A model generated the notes under the pieces. It ran no database searches and was not told the origin of the DNA. It saw only the letters and a program-made list of their open reading frames with translations. Position numbers and translations under genes: made by a program. From a bacterium (GTDB taxonomy: Bacteria > Desulfobacterota > Binatia > HRBIN30 > CADEER01): DNA of 64,000 bases. Positions 36,402 to 45,210 of the stretch are shown piece after piece. The stretch spans positions 877,409-941,408 of the forward strand of contig JAHBUY010000003.1 of assembly GCA_019637795.1 (NCBI GenBank), in the 5' to 3' direction. Each line of letters starts with the position of its first letter. Position 1 is the stretch's first letter.

Positions 36402-38012
36402 TCAGTGGCCCCGCAGCACCTGGCCGGCGCGTGACGTGCGATCGAAGCGGCCGCCGGACACGACCACGGCGCCGTTCAGCACCACGGTGTCGATGCCGGT
36501 CGGACGCCGGTCCCAGTGATCGGCGACCGTGTCGGGATCGAACACCACCAGGTCGGCGGCGAGCCCGGGCGCGATGCGCCCGCGGTCGCGCAGGTTCATG
36601 CGCTCGGCATTGAAGGCGGTCATGCGGCGCACCGCCTCGCCGAGGGAGAACAGGCGCAGCTCGCGCACGTAGCGGCCGAGCAGACGCGGGAAGGTGCCGT
36701 ACGATGCCGGATTGTCGACGCCGTTGCCGGTCAGGATGGTGTCGGTCTCGAAGCAGCACGCCGGGTGCGCCAGCACCTTGCGCAGGCTCGCCTCCTCGGC
36801 GTCGCGCCCGGAGTAGTTCCAGTTCATGATGCGCGCCTGGCTGCCGAGCTCGCCGACCAGGTCGAGGTAGGTCTCGGTCGGATCCTGATCGCGGTCGCGC
36901 GCGATCTCGGCCACGGTCCGCCCTTCATACGAGGCATACTCGCGCTTCGGCACCCAGAGGACCTGCGTGTCGTGCCAGCGCATGCCGAGCGACGGCAGCA
37001 CCCAGTTGAGCGTCGCGGCGCACTGCTGGCGCATCTCGGGATCGGTGACCGCCCGGGAGAGCTGGGTGAGCGCCCACGGCGGCATGAACACCACCAGGGT
37101 GGTGTTGCCGCCGACGTAGGGAAAGGCGTCGCAGGCGATGTCGACGCCCTCTTCGCGCAGGCGGTCGAAGTGTTCGAGGGCGCGGTCGGTGGTGGGCCAG
37201 GTGCGGTCGCCGACGAAGATCAGGTGCGAGTGCTGCACCTTCACGCCGTGCGCCCGCCACACCGCCGCGGTCTCGTCCAGCGCCAGCAGGTTGGTCGGCG
37301 GCTGATCGGGCGCGGCGCGGTGGTCGAGGGCGATGTAGCTGCGCGCGTGCGAGGTGTAGACGCCGCGCCGCTCGGCGAGCGGCGCGGTGACGCCGAGCAG
37401 CTCGTCGAGGTCGGCGAACACGCCGGGCGCGTAGCCGAGGCCGGTGGAGAGGCCGATCGCGCCCTCGTCGAGCGCCGCCCGCACCAGATCGGCCATGCGC
37501 GCCGTCTCGTTCGGGAGCGCCGGCCCGGGGGCCCGGCCCTTCACCGCGGCGCGCACCGTGCCGTGGCCGACGAGCTGCGCGACGTTGAGCGCCAGGCCGC
37601 GCTGCGCCAGCGCCGCCAGGTAACTGCCCATGCCGCTCCAGCCGTAGTCGAGGTCGCGGTCGTGCAGCATGCGGCCGATCTGCGGCAGCAGCGCCCGGTT
37701 CTCGGCGACGAACGGCGCCGGCGAGCAGCCGCAGTTGCCGGCGACGATCGTGGTGATGCCCTGCTCGAGCAGGGGCGCCAGCACCTCGGCGTGATCCGGC
37801 TGGGGAATCACCCAGTCGCTGTGCGAATGCATGTCGATGAAGCCGGGCGCGACGACGCGCCCGGCGCAGTCGAGCGCCCGGGCCGCGGTCGCCCCGGCGA
37901 GATCGCCGACTGCGGCGATGCGCCCGTCGCGCACGCCGACCGACGCCGGCACGCCGTCACCGCCGCTGCCGTCGAGCACGGTGCCGCCACGGAGGAGGAG
38001 GTCGAAGGTCAT
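36402..38012 (-). CDS. N-acyl-D-amino-acid deacylase family amidohydrolase
   Basis: This 536-residue amidohydrolase-superfamily enzyme has an N-terminal beta-sandwich LLLRGGTVLDGSG (about 5-17), the metal motif GFIDMHSHSDW (about 56-66, His residues in HSHSD), the D-aminoacylase Cys region GNCGCSPAPF (about 92-101), GLSTGLGYAPG (about 187-197) and a late Asp in CCFETDTILTG (about 413-423). Members hydrolyse N-acyl-D-amino acids or dihydropyrimidine-like amides. Length fits the family. The start is ATG 38012; a diverged family B repeat lies just upstream. Confidence 0.87.
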   Translation of the reverse strand: MTFDLLLRGGTVLDGSGGDGVPASVGVRDGRIAAVGDLAGATAARALDCAGRVVAPGFIDMHSHSDWVIPQPDHAEVLAPLLEQGITTIVAGNCGCSPAPFVAENRALLPQIGRMLHDRDLDYGWSGMGSYLAALAQRGLALNVAQLVGHGTVRAAVKGRAPGPALPNETARMADLVRAALDEGAIGLSTGLGYAPGVFADLDELLGVTAPLAERRGVYTSHARSYIALDHRAAPDQPPTNLLALDETAAVWRAHGVKVQHSHLIFVGDRTWPTTDRALEHFDRLREEGVDIACDAFPYVGGNTTLVVFMPPWALTQLSRAVTDPEMRQQCAATLNWVLPSLGMRWHDTQVLWVPKREYASYEGRTVAEIARDRDQDPTETYLDLVGELGSQARIMNWNYSGRDAEEASLRKVLAHPACCFETDTILTGNGVDNPASYGTFPRLLGRYVRELRLFSLGEAVRRMTAFNAERMNLRDRGRIAPGLAADLVVFDPDTVADHWDRRPTGIDTVVLNGAVVVSGGRFDRTSRAGQVLRGH

Positions 38013-38020
38013 GCCCGACT

Positions 38021-38050
38021 GAAACCACAAACGAACGCGAAGGACCACGG
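38021..38050. repeat. Repeat family B, diverged copy
   Basis: ACCACAAACGAACGCGAAGG, nine bases upstream of ATG 38012 (minus strand), matches the start of copy 1 (ACCACAAAC) and keeps the same distance to the start codon, but the GATGG part is lost. Confidence 0.35.
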
Positions 38051-38070
38051 CGCGGCGGGAGGCGTCGTCG

Positions 38071-38724
38071 ATGGCCCGGCGGGGGAATTTGTGCTTCGTG
38101 GCGCGCATGGGGGAACCGCTGCTGCTGCTGCTCCTGGCGCTCGCCGCGGTGGCCGCCTCCGGGATCGGCGCCGTGCAGCCGGGGACCTGGCTGCTGGAGG
38201 TGGCGCCGGTCCTGATCGCGGCGCCGGTCCTGGTCGCCACCTACCGGCGCTTTCCCCTGACGCCGCTGGCCTACCGCCTGCTCTGCGCGCACGCGCTCAT
38301 CCTCTGCCTCGGCGGCCATTACACCTACGCGCAGGTGCCGCTCGGCTTCTGGATGGAGGACGCCTTCGGCTGGTCGCGCAACCACTACGATCGCATCGGC
38401 CACTTCGCGCAGGGCTTCGTGCCGGCCATCGTGGCGCGCGAGGTGCTGCTGCGCACCTCGCCGCTGCAGCGCGGGAAGTGGCTCTTCTTCCTGGTCTGCT
38501 GCGTCTGCCTCGCCGCCAGCGCGTTCTACGAATTCGTCGAGTGGTGGGCGGCGCTCATCGGCGGCGAGTCCGCGGCCGCGTTCCTGGGCACGCAGGGCGA
38601 CCAATGGGACACGCAGGCGGACATGCTGATGGCGCTGATCGGCGCGATCCTCGCGCAGGCGACGCTGTCGCGCCTGCAGGATCGCGAGCTGGCGCGCATC
38701 GCGGCTCGCTCCGGTCAGCCTTGA
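38071..38724 (+). CDS. DUF2238 (YjdF-type) membrane protein
   Basis: This 217-residue polytopic inner-membrane protein has hydrophobic segments at about 14-35, 40-58, 70-90, 115-130, 137-160 and 185-203. Family-typical motifs are HYTYAQVPLGFW (about 89-100), RNHYDRIGHFAQGFVPAI (about 107-124) and EFVEWWAALIGG (about 154-165). The conserved His, Glu and Asp residues face the membrane interface, but no function is established. The true start may be ATG 38107 (MGEPLLLL), which gives a cleaner N-terminus. It is convergent with the creatininase gene. Confidence 0.83.
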   Translation: MARRGNLCFVARMGEPLLLLLLALAAVAASGIGAVQPGTWLLEVAPVLIAAPVLVATYRRFPLTPLAYRLLCAHALILCLGGHYTYAQVPLGFWMEDAFGWSRNHYDRIGHFAQGFVPAIVAREVLLRTSPLQRGKWLFFLVCCVCLAASAFYEFVEWWAALIGGESAAAFLGTQGDQWDTQADMLMALIGAILAQATLSRLQDRELARIAARSGQP

Positions 38725-38738
38725 TGCGACAGAAGACC

Positions 38739-38910
38739 TTCACCACGGAGACACGGAGACACGGAGAGTACTGATCTCGAAGCCCGCTCAGCGTTCATCC
38801 CACAGTTCATTGGAAATGGAGTGAGAAGAGGCCCCCGCGCCTTCGCTATGGCACCGAGCCCTCCGTGTCTCCGTGCCTCCGTGGTGAAGGTGTCTTGTCG
38901 TATCGAGGTC
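38739..38910. repeat. Hairpin repeat family A, copy 4
   Basis: Arms of 28 bp (38739-38766 and 38861-38888) starting TTCACCACGGAG differ at one position and enclose 94 bp. The right arm plus flank, 38861-38910, is the inverted counterpart of 29029-29078 (46 of 50 identical). It fills the gap between the two convergent genes. Confidence 0.8.
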
Positions 38911-38912
38911 GG

Positions 38913-39887
38913 CTAGGCCATCCCCTTCGTGATGCCCAGCACGCGATTGAAGAAGCGGACCATCAGCGGGTTGGTGAACCAGAAGCGCTGCGTCCAGAGC
39001 GGCGAGTGCCACTCGCTCGGCGGCAGCTCGCCGTCGAGAATCTCGGCGACGGCCGCGGCGCCCTGCTCGCCCAGGCGATCGAGGATGCGTTCGCCCAGCT
39101 CCGGCGAGGCGCTGCCGGGCGCGCCGGCATAGGTCTCGGCGCGGAAGAAGCGCAGGCCGCCCCGGAACGCCCGGATCATCGTCAGGATGCCGGCCGGCTT
39201 GCCGCGTTCAATGGGTGGCGGCGCCTCGCCGCGCTCGGCAAGCCAACCGTCCACCGTGCGCCGCGGCAGGTCGGCGTAGTCGCGCTCCACCCACTCGGGA
39301 TGCAGCGCCAGCAGTTGCGAGGTCTCGACGAGGCCGCCGTGCGTGTCGCCGACGAGATCCTCGCGGCGCACCCCCGGCAACTGGCCGAGCACGTCGTACA
39401 GCTCGCTGCTGCCGCCGGTGAGGCGCTTCAGCAGCACCGAGAAGATGCACACCATGCGGATGCCGCGTTCGCGACTGACCCGCGCGCATGCCGCCTCGAT
39501 GGCGAGAAAATGGCGGGGGCTGCCGTGGAAGTTGGAGACCAGGATGGTCTTGAATCCCTGCGCCGCCAGGGTGCGGCCGAGATCGCGCAGCACCGCCTGG
39601 GTGGTCGATGGGCGGAAGAACAGCGAACCGGGATGCGGCACGGTGTCGGTCGCGGCGTAGATGAACGGAAGCTGCAGGAAAGTCTTGCCCTGGTGACGCT
39701 CGGGCAGGAAGCGCAGGAGACGGCGCGCCAGCCCCTCGCCCTCCAGCGCATCGGCGCCGAAGGGAAGGTGCGGGCCGTGCACCTCCAGCGGCGAGCAGGT
39801 GACCATCACGACGCAATTGTCGCGGTCGAGCTGGTCGAACTTGCGTTTGGTCAGCGTCTCCCAGCGCAGCAGCGTGGGCTCGGTCAT
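38913..39887 (-). CDS. Creatininase family protein
   Basis: This 324-residue creatininase-fold metal hydrolase has the N-terminal metal motif SPLEVHGPHLPFGADALEGE (about 32-51; Glu, His and Asp ligands) and NFHGSPRHFLAIEAA (about 118-132). The middle region is longer than in creatinine amidohydrolase (about 260 residues). Family members also include MftE (mycofactocin maturation peptidase) and FAPy deformylase, and this protein is not clearly any of these. ATG 39887 follows AAAGGA. It is divergent from the M28 peptidase gene across 186 bp. Confidence 0.82.
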   Translation of the reverse strand: MTEPTLLRWETLTKRKFDQLDRDNCVVMVTCSPLEVHGPHLPFGADALEGEGLARRLLRFLPERHQGKTFLQLPFIYAATDTVPHPGSLFFRPSTTQAVLRDLGRTLAAQGFKTILVSNFHGSPRHFLAIEAACARVSRERGIRMVCIFSVLLKRLTGGSSELYDVLGQLPGVRREDLVGDTHGGLVETSQLLALHPEWVERDYADLPRRTVDGWLAERGEAPPPIERGKPAGILTMIRAFRGGLRFFRAETYAGAPGSASPELGERILDRLGEQGAAAVAEILDGELPPSEWHSPLWTQRFWFTNPLMVRFFNRVLGITKGMA

Positions 39888-40073
39888 CGCAGTCCTTTCT
39901 TCGTCGCGGTCGGAATGGGGCCGCGGGCCCAGACCGAACCGCGAGCAACGTCGCGCCGGCGATCGGTCCGGAGGCGGGCCGATCGAATCGTCGCGACAGA
40001 GGGCACGCAGGCCACTGTGTCCCTCCGCGGCGGTCGTTTTTCAATTCGGCGAGGTCTGGTAGGCGAGAAGGTC

Positions 40074-41294
40074 ATGACGGACGAGGAAACGCGCGCGTAT
40101 CAGTGGATCGAGACCATGACCACGGCGGCGGATCGGTTTGCCGGGACGAGCGCCGAGCGGCGGGTCGCCGAGCAGGTGGGCGAGTGGATGCGCGGTCTGG
40201 GATGCCGCGAGGTGGCGATCGAGCCGGTGGCGAGCGCCCCGCGCAGCGGCGCGGTCCTGGCGCTGCACGCCGGCGTCAGCCTGCTCGGATTGTGGTGGGG
40301 GAACGGCCTCGGGGCGGCGCTGGCGGTGCTGTCCCTGTGGTCATTCCGCAGCCACCTGCGGCGGCGCGTCCCGCGGCTGGCGCGCCTGCTGCCGGCGCCC
40401 GAATCGGTCAACGTCGTCGGCCGCTGCGGCGCGACGGCGCCGACGCGGCGGGTCGTGCTCAGCGCCCACATCGACTCGGCGCAGGCGGGCGTCCTGTTCT
40501 CGAAGCGGGTCGCCGACGCCTTCGCCGGACTCACCGGCCGGCGCGACGGCGGCCGCCCACCGATCGGCCCGCTGGCGCTGCCGGAAGGGTTGATCATCGC
40601 CGGCGCCCTGGTCGCGGTCGCCGGCTGGCTCGGGGCGCATGGCCTGCTGTTCGGGCTGGTGAAGCTGGTCACCGCCGGCGGCCTGCTGCTCACCGCCGCC
40701 CTGACCCTGCAATGGGCGCTCTCGCCGCCGACGCCGGGCGCCAACGACAACGCCTCCGCGGTGGCGGCGATGCTCACCTGCGCCGAGCGACTGCTGCCCG
40801 AGCTGCCGGCCGACGTCGAGCTCTGGGTGGTCGGCACCGGCGCCGAGGAGGTCGGCTGCTGCGGCATGCACGCCTTCGTCGAGCGGCACCGCGACTGGCC
40901 GCGCGAGCACACCTACTTCGTCAACTTCGAGTGCGTCGGCGGCGGCCACCTGCACTACATCCGCAGCGAGGGGGTGCTCGAGAAGGGATACTTCCCGCCG
41001 CGGATGAACGAGCTCGCGCGCCAGCTCGCCAGCGACGGGCGCTGGGGCGCCGTGACGCCGACCGACCTGCTGGCCGCCACCGACGGCCACGTGCCGGCCG
41101 CCGCCGGATACCCGGCGCTCTCGCTGATCTCGCTCGAGGCCAACGGCGTGCCGCGCAACTACCACCGGGTCGAGGACACCGTCGAGGCGTTGGACATCGC
41201 GATGGTGGTGCGGGCCGCCGATTTCGGCGCCGCCGTGGCGATGGCGGCGCTGCGGCGGGACATGCATCCCGCGGCACGCACCGACGCCGCGTGA
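40074..41294 (+). CDS. M28 family aminopeptidase with embedded membrane segments
   Basis: This 406-residue peptidase has the two-zinc site of family M28: His132 and Asp134 (SAHIDSAQ), Asp225 (GANDNASA), the base Glu258 with Glu259 (GAEEVGCCG), an acidic ligand in NFECVGGG (about 286) and His364 (PRNYHRVEDT). Unusually, hydrophobic stretches interrupt the enzyme: one at about 58-92 before the first ligand, and a pair at about 172-216 between the first and second metal motifs. It is therefore probably an integral membrane peptidase. The stop overlaps the GNAT start (GTGA). Confidence 0.82.
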   Translation: MTDEETRAYQWIETMTTAADRFAGTSAERRVAEQVGEWMRGLGCREVAIEPVASAPRSGAVLALHAGVSLLGLWWGNGLGAALAVLSLWSFRSHLRRRVPRLARLLPAPESVNVVGRCGATAPTRRVVLSAHIDSAQAGVLFSKRVADAFAGLTGRRDGGRPPIGPLALPEGLIIAGALVAVAGWLGAHGLLFGLVKLVTAGGLLLTAALTLQWALSPPTPGANDNASAVAAMLTCAERLLPELPADVELWVVGTGAEEVGCCGMHAFVERHRDWPREHTYFVNFECVGGGHLHYIRSEGVLEKGYFPPRMNELARQLASDGRWGAVTPTDLLAATDGHVPAAAGYPALSLISLEANGVPRNYHRVEDTVEALDIAMVVRAADFGAAVAMAALRRDMHPAARTDAA

Positions 41295-41764
41295 GCCCGC
41301 GGCCCCCGTTGCCGGTGCGCGTGCGGCGCGCGACGCTGGACGAGATCCTCGCCCTGCGCCATGCCGTGCTGCGGCCGGGTCGACCGCTCGCCAGCGCGCA
41401 CTTCGACGGCGACGGCGAGCCGACGACGGTCCATCTCGCCGCCGCGCTCGAGACCGGCGAGGTGGTCGGCTGCTGCACCCTGCTGCCGCGCCCGCACGAC
41501 GGCCGACCGGGATGGCAACTGCGCGGCATGGCGACGCGGACCGATGTGGCCCGCCGCGGCGTCGGCAGCGCCGTGCTGCGCGCCGCCGCCGCCGTGGTGC
41601 GCGACCACGGCGGCACCCTCCTGTGGTGCAACGCCCGCCTCGCCGCGGTCCCCTTCTACGCCAGCGCCGGCTGGCGGGTGGTATCGGATGCCTTCGACGT
41701 GCCAGGCATCGGCCCGCACCACGTGATGCTGCGCGAGCTCCCGGCGGCGACGCGTTCAGGCTGA
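41291..41764 (+). CDS. GNAT family N-acetyltransferase
   Basis: This 157-residue acyl-CoA-dependent transferase has the acetyl-CoA pyrophosphate loop MATRTDVARRGVGSAVL (about 80-96) containing R-R-G-V-G, preceded by beta-4 WQLRG and followed by WCNARLAAVPFYASAGW (about 117-133), a typical late GNAT segment. The start GTG 41291 overlaps the upstream stop in GTGA, so it is translationally coupled to the M28 peptidase. Substrate unknown. Confidence 0.86.
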   Translation: MSPRPPLPVRVRRATLDEILALRHAVLRPGRPLASAHFDGDGEPTTVHLAAALETGEVVGCCTLLPRPHDGRPGWQLRGMATRTDVARRGVGSAVLRAAAAVVRDHGGTLLWCNARLAAVPFYASAGWRVVSDAFDVPGIGPHHVMLRELPAATRSG

Positions 41765-41830
41765 CGCGAGCCGTGTCGCGTCGCGGCGGTGGAAGGTCTA
41801 TAGGGCGCGGCGGGGAGCCGAGGACGGCGA

Positions 41831-42952
41831 ATGGAAGCGCTGGGCGCAATGATCCGCAAGGAGTTCGTGCACATCGCGCGCGATCCGCAGTTGATCGGCT
41901 TCGTCCTCGGACTGCCGATCCTGCTGCTGGTGCTGTTCGGCTACGCGCTCGGGCTGCAGGTCGAACGCATGCCGCTGGCCGTGTGCGACCTCGACCAGAC
42001 CTTCTTCAGCTCGCAGGTGCAGGATCGGCTGCGCGCCGACCGCCAGTTCCGCCTCATCCCGGTCGACTCCGAGGAAACCATCCGTCGCATGCTGACCACG
42101 GGCGAGGCGCGGCTCGGCATCGTCATTCCGCAGGGCTTCGAGCAGAACGTCGCCGACGCCAAACAGACCCGCTTCCCGCTCTTCGTCGACGGCACCATGC
42201 CGACCCTCGCCCAGGCGGCGCTGTACGGCGCCAGCGTGCTCAGCGGCGAGGACGCCACCGCCCAGTTCACCTTCGTCGATCCCGACAACCCGGCCCCGCC
42301 GCCGCCCAAGCCGCCGATCAAGATCACCCAGCGCATCCTCTTCAATCCGACCCTGCGCGATTCGAACTTCTTCCTGCCGGGCACGATCGGCATCGTCATC
42401 ATGTTGGTCGTCCTGACGTTGTCCTCCGGCCTGGTGCGCGAAAAGGAACAGGCGACCATCGAGCAACTGCTGGTGACGCCGATCTCCCGCTTCGCCCTGA
42501 TCGCCGGCAAGATGATCCCCTATGGGATCGTCGCCCTGTTCGACTTCGCGGTGATCTCGATCCTCGCCAAGCTGATCTTCGACATGCCCTTCTCCGGCGC
42601 CGCCCTCCCGGTGACGCTGCTCGCCATCCTCTTCATCCTCGCCCTGCTGGCGCTCGGCGCCCTGATCTCGACCGTGTCGCAGACGCAACTGCAGGCGAAC
42701 TTCATGGCGGTCTTCGTGATCGTCCCCTCGGTGCTGATGTCGGGATTCGTGTTCCCGATCGAGGCGATCCCACCGTGGTTGCAACCGGTGGCCTGGAGCC
42801 TGCCGATGACCTACTTCGTCGATGCCATTCGCGGCCTCACCCTGAAGGGGGCCAGCGTCGCCGACCTGGCGCACGACTTCCTGGTCCTGGCGGCGTTCAT
42901 GGTCGGGTTCACGATCCTCAGCCTGGCGCGCTTCCGCAAGCAGCTCGCCTGA
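41831..42952 (+). CDS. ABC-2 type transporter permease
   Basis: This 373-residue permease is of the YhhJ/YbhR class. TM1 lies at about 21-41 after the amphipathic MIRKEFVHIARDP, followed by a large periplasmic domain (about 42-175) and five further membrane segments at about 180-370 (for example TIGIVIMLVVLTLSSGLV, LLAILFILALLALGALIS). The connecting sequence LVREKEQATIEQLLVTPIS is the coupling helix typical of ABC-2 permeases. Drug or lipid export is likely. Its ATPase is most probably the convergent gene 42972-44633, which ends 19 bp away; only one permease is seen, so it may work as a homodimer. Confidence 0.88.
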   Translation: MEALGAMIRKEFVHIARDPQLIGFVLGLPILLLVLFGYALGLQVERMPLAVCDLDQTFFSSQVQDRLRADRQFRLIPVDSEETIRRMLTTGEARLGIVIPQGFEQNVADAKQTRFPLFVDGTMPTLAQAALYGASVLSGEDATAQFTFVDPDNPAPPPPKPPIKITQRILFNPTLRDSNFFLPGTIGIVIMLVVLTLSSGLVREKEQATIEQLLVTPISRFALIAGKMIPYGIVALFDFAVISILAKLIFDMPFSGAALPVTLLAILFILALLALGALISTVSQTQLQANFMAVFVIVPSVLMSGFVFPIEAIPPWLQPVAWSLPMTYFVDAIRGLTLKGASVADLAHDFLVLAAFMVGFTILSLARFRKQLA

Positions 42953-42971
42953 GAGGACGCCCGGCGCGCGC

Positions 42972-44633
42972 TCAGCCGCGGCCCGCGGCGTAGGCCGAGA
43001 GTCGCTCGAGCAGCCGATCGACCTGCTCGCCGGCGGCGATCGTCCAGCGGGCGCCCTCGAGGCGACCCGCGCCGTGGGCGACGAAGTCGCCGATGCTGTC
43101 GCGCACCGCCCGCGGGCTGAGGCCGAGCGCTCCGCCCAGCGCTTCGACGTCGAACGCCACCGGCAGCGCATCGTGCGGGACGCGCACCCGCTGCAGGGCC
43201 CAGGCGGCGATGCGCACGGCATCGAGCCGCTGGCCGAGCTCGAGGAGCGGCCGATGGCTGGCGCTGATGCGCGTCCCCTGCTCCTTCATCATCTCGAACA
43301 CGATCTCGAGGTCGTCCTGCACCATCATCTTGAACACGTCGCGGCTGATGGCGAGCAGCGCGGTCGCCTCCTGCGCCGTCGCCGTCGCCGTCCGCGGCGC
43401 GCCGCTGAGCAGTGACAGCTCGCCGAAGAACTCGCCCGGACCGAGCACCGCGATCCGCTGCTCGTGGCCCTCGACCGCGATCGACAGCCCGACCGCCCCC
43501 TCGGCGACGACGAACATCTCCTCGCCGTGGTCGCCCTGGCGGAAGATCACCTCGCCCGGTCCGTAGCGGGCCTCCACCTGATGCGCCGGGTGTTGCGTCG
43601 CGCGCGGGGCGAAGACGTGCTCGGGGGCCGCCAGGCTGGTGTCCATCTGCCGCGTCAGGCTGACGAAGATGTCCTCCAGCGTCGGGGAGACCGAGTGCAC
43701 CTGGTTCTCGGCCACCTCGATGCCGGCATCGAGCAGCGTCTGGCGGAGCACGTGGCGCACCGCCGCGCGGCGGGCGGCGGAGGCGAACGACGCGAACTGA
43801 CCGGACCCCTCGGGCTCCGGCGGCACGTCGCGCAGCCGGATGTGCAGGGCCTGGCCGAAGACGCTGACGTCGTCGACGTACGGCGCGTCGCGCAGCGCCG
43901 CCAGCGCCGGCATCAGCGGTTCGCAGACGATCTCGACGCGACGGTTGGTGTGGGCGATCTCCTGGCGCTTCATCGAGTTGGGATCGCCGCTGACCAGCAG
44001 CCGCCCGTAGTAGATGTATGCCGCCTTGGTGCAGCGCTCGGCCTCGTCCATGTAGTGGGTGGTGACGAACAGCGTCGTCCCCGACTGGGCGAGCTGAAAG
44101 AGCAGATCCCACAACAGGCGGCGCGCCACCGGGTCGACGCCGGCGGTGGGTTCGTCGAGGAACAGGATCTCGGGCTCGTGCAGCAGCGCGCAGGCGAGCG
44201 CCAGGCGCTGCTTGAGCCCGCCCGAGAGGCTGCCGGCCTGTTGCCGCTCGCGGCCCTCCAGGCCGCAGAGGTGGAGGAGCTCGCGCTGGCGCTCGGCGGC
44301 GCGGGCGGCGCCGACGCCGTACACCGTGCCGAAGAAGTCGAGGTTCTCGCGCACGGTGAGGTCGGGATAGAGGCTGAAGCGCTGCGAGACGTAGCCGATG
44401 TGGCGTTTGATCTCCTCCGGCTGGCGGACGATGTCGTAGCCGCCGACGCTGGCGCTGCCCGAGGTCGGCGCGAGCAGTCCGCAGAGCATGCGGATCAACG
44501 TCGTCTTGCCGGATCCGTTGGGACCGAGGAGCCCGAAGATCTCGCCCTGGGCGATGGTGAGATTCAGGGAATCGACCGCGACGCGGCTGCCGAAGCTGCG
44601 GGTGAGGTGGTCGGCGATGACGGCGTCGGGCAT
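42972..44633 (-). CDS. ABC transporter ATPase fused to a CRP-like cNMP-binding and winged-helix module
   Basis: This is a 553-residue fusion. Residues 1-330 form an ABC-2 ATPase: Walker A GPNGSGKTT (37-45), signature LSGGLKQR (136-143), Walker B ILFLDEP (156-162), H-loop His193. Residues about 355-455 form a cyclic-nucleotide-binding domain with a phosphate-binding cassette FFGELSLLSGAPRTATATA (402-420) that keeps the Glu and Arg needed to hold a cyclic nucleotide. Residues about 460-545 resemble the CRP winged helix (ALGGALGLSPRAVRDSIGDFV, then RLEGARWTI). So it could be a ligand-gated exporter ATPase, or both transporter and DNA-binding regulator. Convergent with its probable permease. Confidence 0.88.
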   Translation of the reverse strand: MPDAVIADHLTRSFGSRVAVDSLNLTIAQGEIFGLLGPNGSGKTTLIRMLCGLLAPTSGSASVGGYDIVRQPEEIKRHIGYVSQRFSLYPDLTVRENLDFFGTVYGVGAARAAERQRELLHLCGLEGRERQQAGSLSGGLKQRLALACALLHEPEILFLDEPTAGVDPVARRLLWDLLFQLAQSGTTLFVTTHYMDEAERCTKAAYIYYGRLLVSGDPNSMKRQEIAHTNRRVEIVCEPLMPALAALRDAPYVDDVSVFGQALHIRLRDVPPEPEGSGQFASFASAARRAAVRHVLRQTLLDAGIEVAENQVHSVSPTLEDIFVSLTRQMDTSLAAPEHVFAPRATQHPAHQVEARYGPGEVIFRQGDHGEEMFVVAEGAVGLSIAVEGHEQRIAVLGPGEFFGELSLLSGAPRTATATAQEATALLAISRDVFKMMVQDDLEIVFEMMKEQGTRISASHRPLLELGQRLDAVRIAAWALQRVRVPHDALPVAFDVEALGGALGLSPRAVRDSIGDFVAHGAGRLEGARWTIAAGEQVDRLLERLSAYAAGRG

Positions 44634-44700
44634 GGACGGGTGGGCGGCTGCGCTCTCCTATGTGTCAGCGGAGACCGCCGGCGCAAGGCGGCGGCCGGCG

Positions 44701-45210
44701 CTACGACTTCTGGTAGGTGCCGACGAGCTCGGCGGTGGCGAGCACGTGGCCCTGCATCGCCTCCTCGAGCTGTGTCTTCGTGGGGGCGCCGAGGTCGGGG
44801 AGCACGGCGTCGAGGGCGACGAGCTTGAAGAAGTAGCGGTGGCGTCCGATCGGCGGACAGGGTCCGCCGTAACCGATGCGGCGGAAGTCGTTGCGTCCCT
44901 GCCGGGCGCCGGCGGGCAGCGCCTCGGGCTGGACGCCCGCCGGCAGCGCGCCGGCCTGCGGCGGCAGGTTGTAGAGCAGCCAGTGTGCGAACACCATGCG
45001 CGGCGCGGCGGGATCGGGGGCGTCGGGATCGTCGACGATCAGGGCCAGGCTCCTGGTGCCGGCCGGCGGCGCGGCCCAGTGGAGCGGCGGCGAGACGTCC
45101 GCGCCCTGGCAGGTGTGGAGGACGGGGATCGACTGGCCGGGAGCGAACGCGGGCGAGGTGATGGCGAACGCGGGGGACATGACGATGGCGAGCAGCGCGG
45201 CGGCGGTCAC
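44701..45210 (-). CDS. YbhB/YbcL family Raf kinase inhibitor-like protein (PEBP fold), exported
   Basis: This 169-residue phosphatidylethanolamine-binding-protein fold has a short signal-like start (ALLAIVMSPAFA). The ligand pocket motifs are SPPLHWAAPPAGTRSLALIVDDPDAPDP (about 40-67) and PIGRHRYFFKL (about 121-131). The role of bacterial members is poorly defined. GTG 45210 overlaps the TGA of the SRPBCC gene, so translation is coupled. Confidence 0.85.
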   Translation of the reverse strand: MTAAALLAIVMSPAFAITSPAFAPGQSIPVLHTCQGADVSPPLHWAAPPAGTRSLALIVDDPDAPDPAAPRMVFAHWLLYNLPPQAGALPAGVQPEALPAGARQGRNDFRRIGYGGPCPPIGRHRYFFKLVALDAVLPDLGAPTKTQLEEAMQGHVLATAELVGTYQKS

